Positions 30,136-38,863 of a stretch of DNA of 40,097 nucleotides are shown here, piece after piece. This DNA comes from a virus. Position 1 is the first letter of the stretch. Each line of letters starts with the position of its first letter. The DNA is taken from positions 1 through 40,097 of IMG/VR virus record IMGVR_UViG_3300023500_000011, one strand, 5' to 3'. A program made the translations under genes and the position numbers. The notes below the pieces were generated by a model that worked only from the letters and a program-made list of their open reading frames with translations, had not been told where the DNA came from and searched no databases.

Positions 30136-31666
30136 CATACCATCAGTTGAAGAGATTGAAAGGGAGGAACTCCGGCGAAAGTTAGAGGGCTCCTTGTTTC
30201 AGTTTACACTCTGGGTCTTCAGAGTAGTATATAAAAGAGAATTCTTAATCAATTGGCATCATAAAACTTTGTGCCAAATCCTGGAGGATATACATGCTGG
30301 CGAACTTCTTCATACTGTTATTAATATCCCACCCCGGTACACTAAGACAGAAATCGTTGTCAAGATTTTTACAGCCTGGGCTTTTGCCAAGAACCCGGCG
30401 TGTGAGTTTATCAATCTTGCGTACTCGGACGACCTCGCTCTTGCTAATTCATCCGCCGTCCGGGAAATTATGTCTCACGAAGCTTTTCAAGAGCTTTGGC
30501 CTATAGAGTTTAAAAGAGATTCACAAGCTAAAAAGAAGTGGAAGACTATAGGCAACGGCGAGATGTCAGCGACCGGAAGTGGTGGAGCTGTTACCGGCTT
30601 TGGAGCTGGCAAATTAGGTAGTAAGGAATTTGCCGGGGCTATGATCGTTGACGACCCTCTTAAACCTGAAGACTCTAATTCAGATACCATACGGAACAGC
30701 ATTAACAATCGTTTCCCTCAGACTCTTAAGTCAAGGCTTAACAGTAGAACGACTCCTATGATTATCATCATGCAGAGGCTACACGAGGAAGACCCTGCGG
30801 GCTTCTTATTAGATGGTGGAACTGAATTAGCATTCACGCATATAAGTTTGCCTGCTATAAATGAAGACGGCCCTTCTAAGTATGACCCTAGAGAAATAGG
30901 TGAAGCCCTATGGCCAGCTAAACATGATGAACAAGAGCTAGAAGAAATGAGACTGTCAGATGCCCTAGGCTATGCAGGTCAGTATCAACAACGGCCAGCG
31001 CCTGCAGAGGGTAACATATTAAGAGATGAACATTTTCAATTCTATAAGAGGCCTCCGACTGACCTCTTCTATAAGTGCCACAGCTGGGACATGACTTTTA
31101 AAGAGAAGTCAAAGACTAAAGGTAAGAAGACCGATTTCGTTGTAGGTACTGAGTGGGCCAGACAAAATAGTACCGGCGACATATACCTGCTACCTGATAT
31201 GGTTAGAGACCGTATGGGCTTCGATAAGACTTTAGAGGCTGTACAACTGTTCATCGAGAACCACCCAGATTTTAAAGCGTTACTTATAGAAGATAAGGCT
31301 AACGGCTCAGGCATCATATCCATGTTAAAGAAAGAAGGCACACGGAGAGTCATAGAGGTCGAGCCTAACGGTACTAAGATGGAAAGGTTGCAGTCGCAGA
31401 TACCGTTATTCAAAGCCGGTAACATCTTCTTCCCTGACCCTAGCATTGCCCCTTGGATAAACGACTTTATAAACGAGTGTAAGATATTTCCTAACGGCAA
31501 GAACGACGATCAGGTCGACAGCATGACTCAAGCTATACAGCATTTAGATGAGCTCTCAATGGGAGCCATGTCCGGCATGAATTCAAAGACCGACTCTTTT
31601 AGTAAGCGATTCAATACGGATAAGAGGGATAGCCATAAGACTCGGATAAAGGTTAAAAGATATTAA
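30125..31666 (+). CDS. Terminase large subunit
   Basis: 513 aa from ATG 30125. The ATPase has a deviant P-loop (NIPPRYTKTEIVVK), Walker B MIVDDPLKPED, and the helper segment GAVTGFGAGKLGS. The C-terminal nuclease shows HSWDMTFKE, ALLIEDKANGSG and KNDDQVDSMTQA, with three spaced Asp/Glu residues for metal binding. It belongs to the Terminase_6 / TIGR01630-like group. It drives DNA into the prohead and cuts it. Start overlaps the small subunit gene. Confidence 0.95.
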   Translation: MNLSIPSVEEIEREELRRKLEGSLFQFTLWVFRVVYKREFLINWHHKTLCQILEDIHAGELLHTVINIPPRYTKTEIVVKIFTAWAFAKNPACEFINLAYSDDLALANSSAVREIMSHEAFQELWPIEFKRDSQAKKKWKTIGNGEMSATGSGGAVTGFGAGKLGSKEFAGAMIVDDPLKPEDSNSDTIRNSINNRFPQTLKSRLNSRTTPMIIIMQRLHEEDPAGFLLDGGTELAFTHISLPAINEDGPSKYDPREIGEALWPAKHDEQELEEMRLSDALGYAGQYQQRPAPAEGNILRDEHFQFYKRPPTDLFYKCHSWDMTFKEKSKTKGKKTDFVVGTEWARQNSTGDIYLLPDMVRDRMGFDKTLEAVQLFIENHPDFKALLIEDKANGSGIISMLKKEGTRRVIEVEPNGTKMERLQSQIPLFKAGNIFFPDPSIAPWINDFINECKIFPNGKNDDQVDSMTQAIQHLDELSMGAMSGMNSKTDSFSKRFNTDKRDSHKTRIKVKRY

Positions 31667-31677
31667 TGCACTGCGGT

Positions 31678-31695
31678 GGTACTTTTGTACCTTTT
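31678..31695 (+). terminator. Short hairpin after the large terminase
   Basis: GGTAC (31678-31682), TTTT, GTACC (31687-31691), then TTTTACC. A weak terminator-like element placed just before a candidate promoter. Confidence 0.4.
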
Positions 31696-31698
31696 ACC

Positions 31699-31727
31699 TT
31701 TACAATTTTCCGGATTCAAACAATAAT
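31699..31727 (+). promoter_or_regulatory. Candidate promoter for the head module
   Basis: TTTACA (31699-31704), 17-base spacer, AATAAT (31722-31727), in the gap before the portal gene. Shares the TTTACA-17 form with candidate early promoters. CCGGAG serves as the ribosome binding site downstream. Confidence 0.45.
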
Positions 31728-31756
31728 AAAATGAAGACAAATATCCCGGAGCTTAG

Positions 31757-33973
31757 ATGGCTGAAGAGCAAGAGACCACAAAAGCAAACTTTAAAGGAAT
31801 AGGCCGTTCAGGCACCTTAGTCACTTCTGAAACAGTTCAAAATGATTACCTACAAGCTTTGATAGGTAACCCCGGCCAGATAGTATTTGCCGACATGCTT
31901 CTATCAGACTCACAAGTTAGAAAAAACTACCATGCAGTATCTAATCCTATCAAGTCTGCTGATTGGGATATTGAGCCAGCGAGCGAAGACCCTAAAGATA
32001 TAGAGGTTGCTGCACTTATAAAACAAATCATTTTTAAAGACTTACCGGAAGGCTTCATCGCTAAGCTTGATGAGATACTTACTTTCCCTTGGCATGGCCA
32101 TGCAGTGTTTGAAGTTATCCATGTGAATAAAAATGATAAAGTCTTCGGCCCATATACTGGGCTTCTTAACTTAGCCTATAGAGACCAAAGAACATTAGAC
32201 AAATGGAAATTTAGTAAGGAAGGACTCCTTGAGGAGATTCATCAGAAGCAATCAGGCGATATAGAAATTGATGCGTGGATGCCTGCTGATTCCCTTATGA
32301 TCTTTTACAATGAGAAGAAAGGGAACGACACAGGCTACCCGTTTTGTAGAATGCTATATGGTAACTATAAAAGAAAGCTTCTTTATAAGCAGCTGCAAGC
32401 TATCGGTATGGAAAGAGCTGCTCTTCCGGTACCACATGCCAAGCTTCCGCCGGGTGTAGACTTTGAGTCTGATGAGTATAAGGCGATAGTTGAACAACTC
32501 GAAGCGTTTACACAAGCTGAGTCTGCTTACTTTATAACGCCTGACGGTTATGACTTAGTTTATAACACCACAAATACTTTTAACCCGGCCCATGCTCAAA
32601 TAGCCATCAAAGCTGAAAACGAAGAAATGGTGGGAGCGATCGTTGCCATGTTCTTAGAAATGGGAATAGGCGGCAACGCTGCTGTAGGCTCTTCAACTGC
32701 CGAGTCTGTTAAATTTTTTACAGCAGGGCTTAAGTACCTTGCTAATAAGATAGCAGACCCATTCAATTTGAAATTGATTCCATCCTTGGTAGCTATGAAC
32801 TTTGGAGACACTGTTGAGGTTATGCCAAAACTTGTGCATTCAGGCATAGATGAGAAAGCAGGCGCCGAGCTAATGGCTGTTGTCACTGGCTACGTTGAAA
32901 AAGGAGTGATTACGCCAGATGAGCAATTAGAAGATCATATCAGAAAGGTTCACGGCTTACCTAAGAAGATCGAAGGCGCGATGCTTGATAATGGCGCGGC
33001 ACAAGATGGAGGTACACCGCCAGATGTTTCTACTCCTAGTGACAGCTCTGCTCCTAGTGACAGTTCTGGTTCTACTGGTGCTAATGACGGCGTAGAGCTA
33101 AGTGCTAAAAGAAAGAAATCAACTCCAAGAGATTTAATATCTAAACAAGGCGAGAAGATAGCCTTAGACATTTCAGACGCCTTAGAATTTTCGTCAGCTA
33201 AATATATCAATGACATTATGGCTAGGTATAAACAGCTGGCAGAGGCTAGAAAACAGAACGCGACCTCTAAAGTTAAAATGGGTGGTGCTAATAACCTTAA
33301 GAAAGATTTAAAGAGAAGCTTAACGGATACGGCGTCTAAAGCTATAGCGATGGCTAGAACTGAGATACCTTCTAAGAGTGATGTGCAATTGAGCTCTAAA
33401 GACGCTGACATCAAACGGCTGACAGATAAATACGGCGACTTCTCAGAGATTAAGCTTAACGAGTTCTCGCAATTACCAACTCATATTCAAGTACTGATTG
33501 CTAAGCAATCTGATCTAATCAGTTCAGATTCTCTTAACGACCTAAAGAAGAGAATAGACTTCTCCTTCTCGTCAATTGAAACAAAATCATCCGACGCCAA
33601 TGTTATAAAGCAATCAATGGAGGAAGACGCGGGCAAGTTCATAGATTCCAATCAGGTCCGCCTGAAAGGAAACAACGCCTCAGCGTTGATGGTGAATGAA
33701 GGCCGCGACACTTTCTTTTTTGAGGACGATGTGCTGGACGAGATTCATTCGTTTACTTTTGTAAATATTTCGCCCGTGGCTGCAATCTGTAAAGAGTTAG
33801 CAGGGACAACATTTAATACCAATGACGCTGAGTCTCTCCGGTACTCTCCTCCCCTTCACCACAATTGCAAATCATATCTTAGGGCTAATTTAAAAGTTTC
33901 TAAAGGCACTGAGAAATTAGACGTTTCAACACTATCACCAAGTGCTGAAGCTAAAAAGAGTATAACGCTATGA
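31757..33973 (+). CDS. Portal protein (DUF935-like) fused to MuF-like C-terminus
   Basis: 738 aa, longer than a usual DUF935 portal (about 500). The first 410 residues match Mu gp29-like portals (LSDSQVRKNYHAVSNPIKS, WHGHAVFEVIHV, LYGNYKRKLLYKQ, GGNAAVGSSTAES). A Ser/Asp/Pro/Gly linker at about 415-441 leads to a helical region, then a SPP1 gp7 or MuF-like minor-head segment near 645-713 (VNEGRDTFFF, FVNISPVAAICKELAGTTF, SPPLHHNCKSYLR). Portal and minor head protein are usually separate. Fusion fixes their ratio and may place the MuF domain inside the prohead. Confidence 0.85.
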   Translation: MAEEQETTKANFKGIGRSGTLVTSETVQNDYLQALIGNPGQIVFADMLLSDSQVRKNYHAVSNPIKSADWDIEPASEDPKDIEVAALIKQIIFKDLPEGFIAKLDEILTFPWHGHAVFEVIHVNKNDKVFGPYTGLLNLAYRDQRTLDKWKFSKEGLLEEIHQKQSGDIEIDAWMPADSLMIFYNEKKGNDTGYPFCRMLYGNYKRKLLYKQLQAIGMERAALPVPHAKLPPGVDFESDEYKAIVEQLEAFTQAESAYFITPDGYDLVYNTTNTFNPAHAQIAIKAENEEMVGAIVAMFLEMGIGGNAAVGSSTAESVKFFTAGLKYLANKIADPFNLKLIPSLVAMNFGDTVEVMPKLVHSGIDEKAGAELMAVVTGYVEKGVITPDEQLEDHIRKVHGLPKKIEGAMLDNGAAQDGGTPPDVSTPSDSSAPSDSSGSTGANDGVELSAKRKKSTPRDLISKQGEKIALDISDALEFSSAKYINDIMARYKQLAEARKQNATSKVKMGGANNLKKDLKRSLTDTASKAIAMARTEIPSKSDVQLSSKDADIKRLTDKYGDFSEIKLNEFSQLPTHIQVLIAKQSDLISSDSLNDLKKRIDFSFSSIETKSSDANVIKQSMEEDAGKFIDSNQVRLKGNNASALMVNEGRDTFFFEDDVLDEIHSFTFVNISPVAAICKELAGTTFNTNDAESLRYSPPLHHNCKSYLRANLKVSKGTEKLDVSTLSPSAEAKKSITL

Positions 33974-34098
33974 AAAAGATTTTAAGTTTTATATATTCGT
34001 TAGTAACTTGCCAAAGATGTAGAGGCATGGGAGTCACTGATGATGGAAATGACACCAAAGAATGCACAGCCTGTAATGGTAAAGGATTTTTCAAATGA
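33970..34098 (+). CDS. 42-aa DnaJ-like double zinc-motif protein
   Basis: ATG 33970 overlaps the portal stop (ATGA), and the TGA overlaps the protease start, so translation is coupled on both sides. After a hydrophobic start (MKKILSFIYSLV) it has CQRCRGMG and CTACNGKG, two CxxCxGxG motifs exactly as in the zinc domain of DnaJ. With only two of the four DnaJ repeats it can bind one zinc. It may aid folding of portal or capsid proteins. Function is inferred. Confidence 0.7.
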   Translation: MKKILSFIYSLVTCQRCRGMGVTDDGNDTKECTACNGKGFFK

Positions 34099-35330
34099 GT
34101 TTTTTAATCGAACAAATTAAGGACCAGAAAATCCTTGAAATGGAAGTTGTCCTTGACGACTTTATTGAAGAGAATAAAATTTCTGAATCAGCCATTATTC
34201 ATACGGTTGTATTTGATAAGGCCGTTTTTAAAGAAGAGACTGAAGTCCGTGAGTACCTTAAAAAGATTCTTTATGAGTGGAACCCATCAATAGTTGACAA
34301 TGGCGATGTCTTTACCGCTGTTGTAGTTGCTTCTTCTCAAGTCGATCTTGAAACAGAGATAGAAGTAGTGCTTAGACGCGGAGTCACTGTCAAGGCTGCT
34401 GACCTTATGCCGGTTATGGTATTTGAAGATGTTATGTTTAATGATAAGGGAGAAGTCAACCTCTCCTCTAAGTTTGGTACGATTAATCTTCATGAAGGCC
34501 TTCCGCATATTATAGAAGTGGCAAGAGTGGCTGAAGGCGACCACCCTTCTTATGGTAAACTTAAAATAACACAAGAACATTTAGAGTCTATGGCTAATAA
34601 TTTTAAATCTAATGCAACAGGTGTTGACTTGGCCGTCAACGAAGACCACCGAAAAAATGAGGCGTTTGGGTGGTTTAAAGATGTCTTCTTATCTTTTGAT
34701 AAGCAGGTGTTGTTTGGTCAGGTTCAATGGAATACAAAAGGGGTTCAAGCTTTAAGCGAAAAAGAATACCGGTATTTCAGCCCAGAGTTTAGATTCAATT
34801 ATACCCACCCACTTTCGGGAGAAGATTTTGGTCCTACCCTTTTAGGAGGCGCTTTGACCAACTACCCTTTTCTGAAGATGGAGGCTATAACTGAGCTTAA
34901 TAACAAAGAATCACAAGGAGACGAAATTGTGAGTAAAGAAACAAGTATCGATCTTTCTGAGCACAATGGCATTGTTGTTGATCTTAACACAAAGTTAAAT
35001 GCAAAGGACGTTGAGTTATCAACTGCCAATGCTGCTAACGTTGAGTTAAACGACAAGGTTAAAGTTCTTGAAGAGAAAATTGAAAAGGCAGGAAAAGAAA
35101 AAGTCAACCAAAAACTATTCGACGACAATAAGATCAACGCTTCACAGCTTGTTGCTCTTAACGAAGGTAAGGGGATTTTAGAAGTTCTTGCTCTTAACGA
35201 AAAAATGAACACTGAAGCTAAAGGTGGAAACACTGAAGGCGACAAAGAAATTCAACTGTCAGAAGGCGAAAAGAAGACTGCTAAAAGTCTTGGTCTTACA
35301 GATGAAGAGTTCATTGCTGGAAACAAATAA
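34095..35330 (+). CDS. Mu I-like prohead protease with C-terminal scaffold
   Basis: 411 aa. The first 130 residues are unassigned. The core (about 145-260) has the Mu gpI pattern: VNEDHRKNEAFGWFKDV with catalytic His185, VQWNTKGVQAL, YFSPEFRF with nucleophile Ser229, and LLGGALTNYPFLK. The C-terminal 133 residues (279-411) are a coiled-coil scaffold, also made separately from an internal start. After assembly the protease would degrade scaffold and itself, letting DNA enter. It precedes the decoration and capsid genes, as in Mu. Confidence 0.88.
   Translation: MSFLIEQIKDQKILEMEVVLDDFIEENKISESAIIHTVVFDKAVFKEETEVREYLKKILYEWNPSIVDNGDVFTAVVVASSQVDLETEIEVVLRRGVTVKAADLMPVMVFEDVMFNDKGEVNLSSKFGTINLHEGLPHIIEVARVAEGDHPSYGKLKITQEHLESMANNFKSNATGVDLAVNEDHRKNEAFGWFKDVFLSFDKQVLFGQVQWNTKGVQALSEKEYRYFSPEFRFNYTHPLSGEDFGPTLLGGALTNYPFLKMEAITELNNKESQGDEIVSKETSIDLSEHNGIVVDLNTKLNAKDVELSTANAANVELNDKVKVLEEKIEKAGKEKVNQKLFDDNKINASQLVALNEGKGILEVLALNEKMNTEAKGGNTEGDKEIQLSEGEKKTAKSLGLTDEEFIAGNK
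34929..35330 (+). CDS. Nested scaffold protein (internal GTG start)
   Basis: A GTG at 34929, in frame with the protease, lies eight bases after AAGGAG (34915-34920). It yields 133 aa: a helical coiled coil (LNAKDVELSTANAANVELND) and an acidic end. The pair copies Mu I/Z and lambda C/Nu3, where an inner start gives free scaffold in excess over protease. Strength of the ribosome binding site inside coding sequence is the key evidence. Confidence 0.75.
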   Translation: MSKETSIDLSEHNGIVVDLNTKLNAKDVELSTANAANVELNDKVKVLEEKIEKAGKEKVNQKLFDDNKINASQLVALNEGKGILEVLALNEKMNTEAKGGNTEGDKEIQLSEGEKKTAKSLGLTDEEFIAGNK

Positions 35331-35344
35331 GGGAAGGTGATTAA

Positions 35345-35758
35345 ATGACAGCTTTAACAGCAAATTTAAACAGAACAGAAAAAGAAGGGAAGCTACAATC
35401 TTACCCAATCGTTGCAGGCGCTAAAATTTATAAGAACGCGCTTCTTATGATTAGACCTGACGGTTATGTTGCTCCAGCTGCTGCTCTTGTGGGTGCGGTT
35501 TATGGTGGTATGGCTTACGAAGAGTCAGCTATTCCAACAGCGAGTGGTGATGAGTCAGTAAGAATCGAGAGAACAAACGCAATTGAAATAGCAATTGCTG
35601 CTGCAACTCAAGCGGACCTTGGGAAAGAAGTGTACGCTTCAGACGACAACCTAGTTTCAACAATTCAAGGTGTAAATGAAGTAGCCGTCGGTGTTATCAT
35701 CGAAGTTATTTCTGCGACTCTTGTTCTTGTTGAACAAAACACTAGCGTTGCTAAGTAA
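35345..35758 (+). CDS. Capsid decoration-like protein (DUF2190-like)
   Basis: 137 aa. KEGKLQSYPIVAGAKIYKNALLMIRPDGYVAPA is the usual opening of DUF2190-type capsid stabilising proteins (Gly, Tyr, Pro, Ala spacing with a beta body), and it lies between scaffold and major capsid. It probably binds the outside of the capsid. GGAAGG precedes the start. Confidence 0.6.
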   Translation: MTALTANLNRTEKEGKLQSYPIVAGAKIYKNALLMIRPDGYVAPAAALVGAVYGGMAYEESAIPTASGDESVRIERTNAIEIAIAAATQADLGKEVYASDDNLVSTIQGVNEVAVGVIIEVISATLVLVEQNTSVAK

Positions 35759-35769
35759 GGGAGTTTAGA

Positions 35770-36690
35770 ATGAGCACAGTAGTAGGACAAAAAACACTTG
35801 AAAGAGGCCTAAGAGCTGCTTTCATGAAAGCGTTTAACAACGGTGAAGACCCTAAAGAGGTTTCTGACTTTATCATGGAAACATCTTCGGATGGAAGAGA
35901 TGAAGAGTACGGTTGGCTAGGTCAATCACCAAGTATGGCTGAATGGGTTGACGAGAGAAAGTTAAAAGCTCTTAACGATTTTAGTTATGCTCTTAAGAAC
36001 AAAGATTATGAAGCAACAATGTCTGTTGATCGTAACTCTTTAAAAGACGATCGTATGGGAGCTGTTGTAGTTCGTATTAACGATTTAGCCTCTAAGGCTA
36101 GAATTCACCCAAGAGCTTTATTCTTTGAAGCTGTTGCAAATGGAACAACTGACCTATGTTATGATGGTCAACCGTTTTTCTCTGCGTCCCACAAAGACTC
36201 AGATGCTTCAGGAACTCAGACTAACTTGCTTGCAGGTGGTGGAACAACTTTAGCCCTTCTTAAAACAGACATCGAATTAGCTGAAGCTCAAATGAGATGC
36301 TTTAAAGATGATGTTGGAGAACCTTTTTACGAAGGTGAGATTAAGATCGGTATCGTTTGTCACCCGACTCTTGTAACTGCTTTTAGAGAGCTAAACACTC
36401 TTGTTCAAATTAACAGTTCAAGTAATGGAATGAAAGGTAGAATTTCAACAATAGCTGATTCATGTCGCTTAGGTGATACATCAGCTCAAAAGAATACTTG
36501 GTATTTTGGGAACATTGCTGAAGGTCTTAAGCCTTTTATTAGACAGGTACGTCAGTCTCCAGAGTTTAATTCACTTGAAGGTGAATCAGACAACGGCTTC
36601 ATGAGAAAACAATTCCATTATGGCGTTGATTCACGTGAAGTGTTTGGCTACGGTCTATGGCAGAAAATGATTAAAGTTTCAAACGCATAA
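35770..36690 (+). CDS. Major capsid protein (Mu gpT-like)
   Basis: 306 aa, against 305 for Mu gpT. The sequence (GWLGQSPSMAEWVDER, FSYALKNKDYEATMSVDR, ARIHPRALFFEAV, CYDGQPFFSASHKD) shows the Mu T pattern of the HK97 fold. GGGAG precedes the start. A strong terminator follows, consistent with high expression of the head genes. No delta domain is fused; scaffolding comes from the nested gene. Confidence 0.9.
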   Translation: MSTVVGQKTLERGLRAAFMKAFNNGEDPKEVSDFIMETSSDGRDEEYGWLGQSPSMAEWVDERKLKALNDFSYALKNKDYEATMSVDRNSLKDDRMGAVVVRINDLASKARIHPRALFFEAVANGTTDLCYDGQPFFSASHKDSDASGTQTNLLAGGGTTLALLKTDIELAEAQMRCFKDDVGEPFYEGEIKIGIVCHPTLVTAFRELNTLVQINSSSNGMKGRISTIADSCRLGDTSAQKNTWYFGNIAEGLKPFIRQVRQSPEFNSLEGESDNGFMRKQFHYGVDSREVFGYGLWQKMIKVSNA

Positions 36691-36693
36691 TTG

Positions 36694-36715
36694 AAGGGGC
36701 CTTCGGGCCCTTTTT
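36694..36715 (+). terminator. Strong rho-independent terminator after the capsid gene
   Basis: AAGGGGCC pairs with GGCCCTTT (one G-U) around a TTCG tetraloop, closed by C-G, and followed by TTTTT. It sits four bases after the capsid stop. Downstream structural genes need readthrough, an antiterminator or another promoter. Confidence 0.92.
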
Positions 36716-36729
36716 AACTTGAGGTTAGC

Positions 36730-36948
36730 ATGGGAAAGAAAGTATTTTTAAAGATCGCAAGAGGACATAACTCAGGTAAGTTCAATCTTGGTAAGCACGT
36801 AATCACTCATGAGCTTAAAGAGTTTGAGTTGAACGAAGACGAAGTCAAAGAACTTGAGTCTGAAGGGCCTTCTTACTGGTTAACTTCAGGAAAGCCCGCA
36901 AAGAAAGCACCTGCGAAAAAAGAAACTAAAAAGAAAGGCCAGGATTAG
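36730..36948 (+). CDS. Small Lys-rich protein after the capsid
   Basis: 72 aa. FNLGKHVITHELKEFELNEDEVKEL forms the core, and the end (KPAKKAPAKKETKKKGQ) is a Lys/Ala/Pro tail. TTGAGGT precedes the ATG. Such short proteins between capsid and connectors are common in head modules, without a known job. Confidence 0.5.
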   Translation: MGKKVFLKIARGHNSGKFNLGKHVITHELKEFELNEDEVKELESEGPSYWLTSGKPAKKAPAKKETKKKGQD

Positions 36949-36969
36949 TCTTTTATATTGGGGAAGTAA

Positions 36970-37203
36970 ATGAGTTTAATTGACGCTATAGACGCATGGA
37001 AAACAAAGCCAAAAGAGTCACGATTAAAAGTGTCTGAAGAGGCTTTAGTTCTTGGCGTCGATTATGACTTAATTGAATACTCTTACCCCACAAATAAAAC
37101 TGAAGTAATTGATTACAAATTAAACGCTGTGCTCGTTAGGACGATAACAGTAACGTACCTGACAGCAGCTAAAAAAGATATTGACACGGTGACAGTTGTA
37201 TGA
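36970..37203 (+). CDS. Hypothetical structural-region protein
   Basis: 77 aa, predicted mostly beta in the second half (TEVIDYKLNAVLVRTITVTYL). GGGGAAG precedes the ATG. Its stop overlaps the next gene by four bases. No motif recognised. Confidence 0.45.
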   Translation: MSLIDAIDAWKTKPKESRLKVSEEALVLGVDYDLIEYSYPTNKTEVIDYKLNAVLVRTITVTYLTAAKKDIDTVTVV

Positions 37204-37607
37204 GTTTTAAGTTCAACCCGCTTAGCGGGGAATTTGATTTTTTCGAAGCTGCGGGAGTTCCAAGGTTAACGGACAAAAGAATATGCGGAGAAACTATCTC
37301 AGCTCTTAAACTTATTACTGCTCAGGACAATACAAATGTTTTACTAAGCGATAACGATCTATACGTCAACGCAAAAGTTTTAGGCATATCTTTAACCGCC
37401 GGAAATATAGGGGATGAGATTGACGTTTTGCTTTTTGGTAAACATGAAGACGCTGCGTTTAATTTTACATTGAATGAGCCTTTATTTTTAAGCGCTAATG
37501 GCGTAATAACTGAGACGCCTCCTTCTACAAATTTTAGCACAACAATAGGCCATAGTTTAGGAGCTGGGGCTATTTTTATAAATATAAAAGAACCAATTCA
37601 ACTATAA
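37200..37607 (+). CDS. Probable virion protein
   Basis: 135 aa, beta-rich and Gly/Thr/Asn-rich. FNPLSGEFDFFEAAG at the start resembles N-terminal tags of phage fibre-like proteins. It stands in a set of four small structural genes between capsid and connector. Function cannot be stated. Confidence 0.45.
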   Translation: MSFKFNPLSGEFDFFEAAGVPRLTDKRICGETISALKLITAQDNTNVLLSDNDLYVNAKVLGISLTAGNIGDEIDVLLFGKHEDAAFNFTLNEPLFLSANGVITETPPSTNFSTTIGHSLGAGAIFINIKEPIQL

Positions 37608-37621
37608 CAAAGGACTAGGAA

Positions 37622-38134
37622 ATGGCAGCAAAGAGTTTTTTAAGATTAGTAGCAGGAAAATTAAAAGCTATTCAAGCAGTAGTGACATCAGCAGGCGCGG
37701 GCAATGACGGCGATATAGTAGCCTTAGATTCGACGGGAAGACTCGATCAGTCGGTCATGCCCGTAGGAATTGGCGCAGATGTTTTGAACGCGCCTACTTT
37801 TGAAAATATAACCTCTGGTGATTATGTAAATATTTTTGACGACGGTGGAGTTATAAAAGTTAGGAAAGCAGACAACTCAAACAACAGACCGGCGCATGGT
37901 TTTGTGGACACTACTGTAGTAGCCCCCGCGAATATAAATGTTCTATTTGAAGGAGCAAACGGCAATCTTTCAGGCCTTACATTAGGCGCCAGAGTTTACT
38001 TAGGTGTAACTGGTGGGATTATCCAAACGCCTTTAGCCCCTATAACTGATGCAACAAAATTACACCAGTTTCTAGGCGTTGCGACAAGCGCGACAAGTGC
38101 TAACACTGATATGGACGACTGCGTTCAACTTTAG
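37622..38134 (+). CDS. Probable capsid surface / decoration protein
   Basis: 170 aa. The pattern AVVTSAGAGNDGDIVALDSTGRLDQSVMPVGIG, then NIFDDGGVIKVRKADNS, recurs in many phage proteins located next to head genes and looks beta-rich. It probably decorates or reinforces the virion. GGACTAGG lies upstream. Family name not certain. Confidence 0.5.
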   Translation: MAAKSFLRLVAGKLKAIQAVVTSAGAGNDGDIVALDSTGRLDQSVMPVGIGADVLNAPTFENITSGDYVNIFDDGGVIKVRKADNSNNRPAHGFVDTTVVAPANINVLFEGANGNLSGLTLGARVYLGVTGGIIQTPLAPITDATKLHQFLGVATSATSANTDMDDCVQL

Positions 38135-38141
38135 GTAGCGT

Positions 38142-38336
38142 ATGATTTTTAGAAAGTTCTTACATTTAAACAACGGCAAACGCAATAGCAGGTTCATTTG
38201 GGACTTGCTATTGTTCGCGCGCAGAACTTTTACAGCTTCAGAGGACATCGACATCCCTTCTGATAAGGTTTTACCACTATACTCTCCCATCATGGATGGG
38301 GAGCTTAAAGTTGATGGGGAGGCTTACATATTATGA
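38142..38336 (+). CDS. Small basic hypothetical protein
   Basis: 64 aa, basic and aromatic in the first half (MIFRKFLHLNNGKRNSRF), acidic at the end. It overlaps the next gene by four bases (ATGA). No family recognised. Coding status rests on coupling. Confidence 0.45.
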   Translation: MIFRKFLHLNNGKRNSRFIWDLLLFARRTFTASEDIDIPSDKVLPLYSPIMDGELKVDGEAYIL

Positions 38337-38863
38337 GCGACGGAACAATTAACATTCCTGAAAGGGCTTCAGCGCCCGCGTCACCTGCTGCTAACAGGCA
38401 TAAGGTATTCATTGACTCCGCGGGAGTTCTTTCGACAATTGACGACCTTGGAGTGGTCAAAACTTATAATGCTACGGCTGGAGTCTTCGGCCAAAATAAC
38501 CAGTTTACTGAATCTGAAATTCAAACCTCTTATTCTACTCTTACGCCCACAGCTTACTTAAATTTAGTAACTCCGCCGCTTCCGCTAGGAACTTACAGAG
38601 TTGGTTTTAACTGTGTTTGGAGTTACGATGATGTTCTAGGAGATGCAGCGCACTTTGATATTTTGGACAATGGCGTTTCGCATCTACCCACGGATATAAC
38701 GATGGAGACAAAAAACATTTTTGATAAACCTGTTCTAGGCTCTTTTTTATATTTGGAAAATGTATCGGGAGTTAGGACAATAGAGTTAAAAGTTCACTGC
38801 GACAACATAGCGGATACTTTAACTATGTTCTCTGCTTACCTTGAAATATGGAGGGTTGAGTAA
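38333..38863 (+). CDS. Fibre-like virion protein with jelly-roll-like end
   Basis: 176 aa. The N-terminus (NIPERASAPASPAANRHKVF, then a Ser/Gly turn and DDLGVVKTYN) is the collar often found in phage fibre and spike proteins. The C-terminal 110 residues are beta-rich (TYRVGFNCVWSYDDVLGD) and could be a jelly roll. Located between head and connector genes, so a head fibre is possible. Inference from composition. Confidence 0.45.
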   Translation: MSDGTINIPERASAPASPAANRHKVFIDSAGVLSTIDDLGVVKTYNATAGVFGQNNQFTESEIQTSYSTLTPTAYLNLVTPPLPLGTYRVGFNCVWSYDDVLGDAAHFDILDNGVSHLPTDITMETKNIFDKPVLGSFLYLENVSGVRTIELKVHCDNIADTLTMFSAYLEIWRVE

